Shown one piece after another: positions 61,615-64,000 of a stretch of DNA of 64,000 nucleotides. The notes under the pieces were generated by a model. That model worked only from the letters and a program-made list of their open reading frames with translations, made no database searches and was not told the origin of the DNA. The stretch comes from an uncultured Lachnospiraceae bacterium. GTDB lineage: Bacteria > Bacillota > Clostridia > Lachnospirales > Lachnospiraceae. How positions within the stretch are numbered: position 1 is the first letter of the stretch; every line of letters begins with the position of its first letter. Where the stretch lies: the NCBI GenBank assembly GCA_902476265.1, contig CABSCP010000010.1, forward strand, positions 1 through 64,000. Direction: 5' to 3'. The position numbers and the translations under genes are program-made.

Positions 61615-62076
61615 GTGAAAATAAAGCAGGCAGGTATGGAACAATTTGAAACAATTCAATCTATCACCACAGAAACCATAAAAGAAGTTTATCCTCATTA
61701 TTATCCGAAGGGTGCTGTTGATTTTTTTCTCAAACATCACAGCGATGAACATATTAGGAAAGACATCCTGGACGGGCGCGTATTTTTAATCTATTCCGCA
61801 GAAGGAAATGCCGCCGGAACCGTGACGGTAAAAGAAAACGAAATCTGCCGTCTGTTTGTCCTGCCTTCCTTTCAGGGACAAGGGTTTGGGCGGGAGCTTT
61901 TACGGTTCGCGGAAGAAACAATTTTTGAGCAATACGGCGTCATTACACTGGATGCCTCCCTTCCGGCAAAGACGATTTATAAGAAAAGAGGATATGTGGA
62001 GACAAAGTCGCACTCGATTCAGACACAGGGCGGAGATTTCCTGTGCTATGACGTGATGCAGAAAACCATGAAATAG
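61615..62076 (+). CDS. GNAT-family N-acetyltransferase
   Basis: A 153-aa acetyltransferase. The acetyl-CoA site is visible as RLFVLPSFQGQGFGREL (Q-x2-G-x-G), and the late motif TIYKKRGYVETK is typical. It starts at GTG 61615, with CAGGAG 8 bases upstream; the frame is open upstream but runs inside the permease gene. It lies 41 bases after the Bce-like permease, perhaps read through from it. The acetylated substrate is unknown. Confidence 0.9.
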   Translation: MKIKQAGMEQFETIQSITTETIKEVYPHYYPKGAVDFFLKHHSDEHIRKDILDGRVFLIYSAEGNAAGTVTVKENEICRLFVLPSFQGQGFGRELLRFAEETIFEQYGVITLDASLPAKTIYKKRGYVETKSHSIQTQGGDFLCYDVMQKTMK

Positions 62077-62153
62077 GAATTTCAGAGAAAAACAAATGAG
62101 CGGGTTTAAGTCACTGCAAATCATAAGATTGGGTTGCCAGAGGAGATTTTTGT

Positions 62154-62456
62154 ATGGAATTTGTTTATGAGCCGGCGCTGCAGGAGTATATGCGCCTAAA
62201 AAAGAAAACGATTATCGTCGTGGAGGTTGCGGAATGCAACTGCACCGATCTGGAAGTGCAGGAGCTTCATATCCGTTTGATCAATGAGAGACAGGCGGAC
62301 TTTTTTAAGAACAAAAAAAGGTTCCGAAGTCGCGTTACCGATATGGGGGAAGTGCTGCTTCCTCCATATCGGCTGGAATATGACGACACTGTCATATTTG
62401 GCCTGAAATCCTTTCTGGGCATCAAGTCGGTCACGCAGAAAGGGATTCGGTTTTAG
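62154..62456 (+). CDS. Conserved-looking small protein of unknown function
   Basis: A 100-aa soluble protein, basic and beta-rich by appearance (KKTIIVVEVAECNCTD, PYRLEYDDTVIFGLKSFLG). One CNC motif could bind metal, but no domain is recognised. Its 3' end overlaps that of the convergent DUF3021 gene by 26 bases. The start has only a weak GAGGAG some way upstream. Function unknown. Confidence 0.7.
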   Translation: MEFVYEPALQEYMRLKKKTIIVVEVAECNCTDLEVQELHIRLINERQADFFKNKKRFRSRVTDMGEVLLPPYRLEYDDTVIFGLKSFLGIKSVTQKGIRF

Positions 62457-62865
62457 ACCGGATTTCCTGAATCAGCCGGTTTTGCCTGCGGGCCGCCTGA
62501 AAGGCCGAAAAATAGTAAAAAGCGCCCCCGATCATATAAGGAACAGTGAAACTGATAAACGCATTCCGGTAGCCGTGCGGTGCAACTTCCGAAAAAAAGG
62601 AACCGATAAATATGGAGAGAAACACCAGGCTCATGGCGATCAGATACTGCACCAGAATCATGGCGACAGGCGACCATTCTTCAAAAAGATAATGGATGGA
62701 AAGCACCAGAACAGCGATGGAAGTCCATAAAAGCATCAAAAAGGAGTTCACATGATCCCCATATTCCTGTCCGTTTGCCAGGCTTAAGATGGCGTTTGCA
62801 ATGGATAAAATGGTATAACTGATACAGATTGTGATGGGAATTTCCACACCTTTTAAAATTCTCAC
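62431..62865 (-). CDS. DUF3021 family membrane protein
   Basis: A 144-aa protein with four hydrophobic helices and a basic C-terminal tail. This matches DUF3021 proteins, which usually follow a LytTR DNA-binding protein gene, exactly as here (15 bases after 63332-62880). The pair is thought to act as a membrane-tethered regulatory unit in which the small membrane protein restrains the LytTR factor. Evidence here is the layout, helix pattern and neighbour. Confidence 0.8.
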   Translation of the reverse strand: MRILKGVEIPITICISYTILSIANAILSLANGQEYGDHVNSFLMLLWTSIAVLVLSIHYLFEEWSPVAMILVQYLIAMSLVFLSIFIGSFFSEVAPHGYRNAFISFTVPYMIGGAFYYFSAFQAARRQNRLIQEIRSKTESLSA

Positions 62866-62879
62866 TTTGATACCTCCCT

Positions 62880-63332
62880 TTAAAGTGTCTGATTGACCTG
62901 TTTCAAAAAATCCTCAAAGGTCCGTTTGTAGCTGCGGTTGATCTGCAGCCGTTCCCCGTTTTTTAAGACAGCCAGCACCCGCATATTCGCTTCCGGTTTC
63001 ACCGCCCGGATCCAGAACACATTGACCAGGTTCGCTTTGCTGATCCGTACAAAACCGAATGCCCCCAGCTGTTCCTCCAGGGCGGCCAGGGATCCGGAAA
63101 GCTGGTATACCTGCCCGTCTGTATAGGCAAAAGTCCTTCTGTCCACCGTATCGATATAACAAATATCCTTTAAATCAAGCAGATACTTCTCCCCTTCCAG
63201 CATCCCGTAAACAACGGGTTTTTCATTTTTGACCAGAGAGATGATCTGTTTTAGCATCGGCGTCATTTTGGCATAATAAATGTCGATCCGCTCGCTGCCT
63301 TCTTTTGTATGAAATAAATTCAGACCAAACAT
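62880..63332 (-). CDS. LytTR DNA-binding domain protein
   Basis: A 150-aa protein with a LytTR domain but no receiver. The DNA-binding part covers about residues 45-148 (LLDLKDICYIDTVDRRTF, FVRISKANLVNVFWIRAV, LQINRSYKRTFEDFL). It is co-transcribed with the DUF3021 gene. It may be controlled through that partner rather than by phosphorylation. Its targets may include LytTR-type repeats, but none was found next to it. Confidence 0.88.
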   Translation of the reverse strand: MFGLNLFHTKEGSERIDIYYAKMTPMLKQIISLVKNEKPVVYGMLEGEKYLLDLKDICYIDTVDRRTFAYTDGQVYQLSGSLAALEEQLGAFGFVRISKANLVNVFWIRAVKPEANMRVLAVLKNGERLQINRSYKRTFEDFLKQVNQTL

Positions 63333-63350
63333 TGCATTTGTGCTCCTCGA

Positions 63351-64000
63351 TTATTTCTGTAGAAAGGAAAAGACAGCTTCCTCATAGGAAAGCGGATCGT
63401 CTATGATTCCTTCCACATGTTCACTGTTAAAATAACAGATTTTCTTTTCCGGCGCCATAAGATTTTGATACATTTTTTTTGCCGTTTCCGTCGGAACAAT
63501 ATCGTCCCTGCACATCTGCAGCATCAGCGTTTTGACAGCTACGTCTTTCAAAGCTTCGCTCACATCGGCATCCGCGAAACCAAAACCATATTTATACTTC
63601 AAATACCGGTCGCCGCAGGCCACCACATAATCCTCCGGGATGCCATCCGTATCCATGGAGCGCCAGACACCGAGAAACATATTTTCCATGCTGTCAAAGC
63701 AGGAATCCAGGATGAGTGCATCCACAAATTCATCCGCATCCGGTTCTGCCGCATACAGCGCTGCCGTGGCCGCGCCCATGGACTGGCCGTGCACCACAAC
63801 GGTGTCGGATGAGAGGATCTGTTTTGCATAGGCTGCCAGCGCTTGTACATCCCGCTTTTCAAAATAACCGAAAGATACATAAGGATTTGAGGAATCTCCG
63901 GAGGCGCGCTGGTCAAAGGTGAGCACATTCCAGTCGTGTTTTAAGTACATCTCCGCCAGGGGATAAAGGGAAACATGATCTCCGCCCAGCCCGTGCACCA
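63351..64000 (-). CDS. Alpha/beta hydrolase, cut by the window end
   Basis: The C-terminal ~216 residues of a serine hydrolase; the N-terminus lies beyond the right edge. It has the oxyanion motif HGLGGD, nucleophile serine in HGQSMGAA, an aspartate in MCRDDIVP and a histidine in NSEHVEGI. This resembles BAAT/YqkD-like alpha/beta hydrolases. The ORF appears to begin at a GTG near 63998, but that codon is the internal valine of the motif V-HGLGG, so it is partial. It lies 18 bases upstream of nothing else; the LytTR gene is on the same strand before it. Confidence 0.82.
   Translation of the reverse strand, partial: VHGLGGDHVSLYPLAEMYLKHDWNVLTFDQRASGDSSNPYVSFGYFEKRDVQALAAYAKQILSSDTVVVHGQSMGAATAALYAAEPDADEFVDALILDSCFDSMENMFLGVWRSMDTDGIPEDYVVACGDRYLKYKYGFGFADADVSEALKDVAVKTLMLQMCRDDIVPTETAKKMYQNLMAPEKKICYFNSEHVEGIIDDPLSYEEAVFSFLQK

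Overview
The window looks like a chromosomal segment of a gut Clostridia, most likely a Lachnospiraceae-type anaerobe. This rests on protein content: intracellular GH2 and GH43 enzymes, GH3 enzymes with reversed domain order, AgrC-like/LytTR two-component systems, a Bce-type peptide-resistance module, split transketolase, TraX and PD-(D/E)XK transposase-like genes. No rRNA, tRNA or CRISPR array was seen, so the genus cannot be fixed. Genes mostly sit in short operons with strong AGGAGG-type ribosome binding sites, and hairpin terminators separate many units.

Layout. 0-5.7 kb: membrane-anchored GH3 enzyme, its 4-helix partner, and a lipoprotein with InlB, leucine-rich and SGNH domains. 5.7-10.2 kb: nucleobase permease (minus), TraX-like membrane protein, OmpR-type two-component pair. 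10.3-22.2 kb: accessory block with a TnpV remnant at the left and a large serine recombinase remnant at the right. Between them lie a LytTR two-component system, a small receiver-like protein and a 2559-residue surface protein with 29-residue repeats, SLH domains and choline-binding-type repeats. 22.3-24.3 kb: second LytTR two-component system. 24.4-31 kb: a PD-(D/E)XK transposase-like gene and a GH2-GH43-esterase operon. 31.2-34.7 kb: a second copy of the GH3 plus 4-helix pair. 34.8-40.8 kb: sodium symporter, Mrr-like protein, MacB-type ABC exporter. 40.8-42.9 kb: a YhcG nuclease remnant, another transposase-like nuclease gene and a cluster of palindromes. 42.9-49.9 kb: OmpR-type pair followed by a four-gene Gld-like ABC operon. 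50-56.4 kb: MFS exporter, MarR regulator, DUF885 peptidase, split transketolase and ribulose-phosphate epimerase. 56.5-61.6 kb: Bce-like two-component/ABC module. 61.6-64 kb: acetyltransferase, a small unknown protein, a LytTR/DUF3021 pair and a cut-off alpha/beta hydrolase.

How parts may work together. The most interesting observation is a common promoter design at three places: upstream of the small receiver-like gene and giant surface protein (12.8 kb), of the GH2 operon (25.9 kb) and of the second GH3 gene (31.1 kb). Each has two direct repeats resembling ACCGTTTGC with a 20-21 bp period, the second starting 41-42 bp before an extended -10 element. This matches the known binding pattern of LytTR (AgrA-like) regulators, and two LytTR response regulators are encoded in the window. 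It suggests a peptide- or surface-signal-responsive switch over glycan degradation and surface display. A second readable circuit is the OmpR-type pair at 42.9 kb, whose likely target is three TTTCA repeats at 11-bp spacing before the Gld-like ABC operon.
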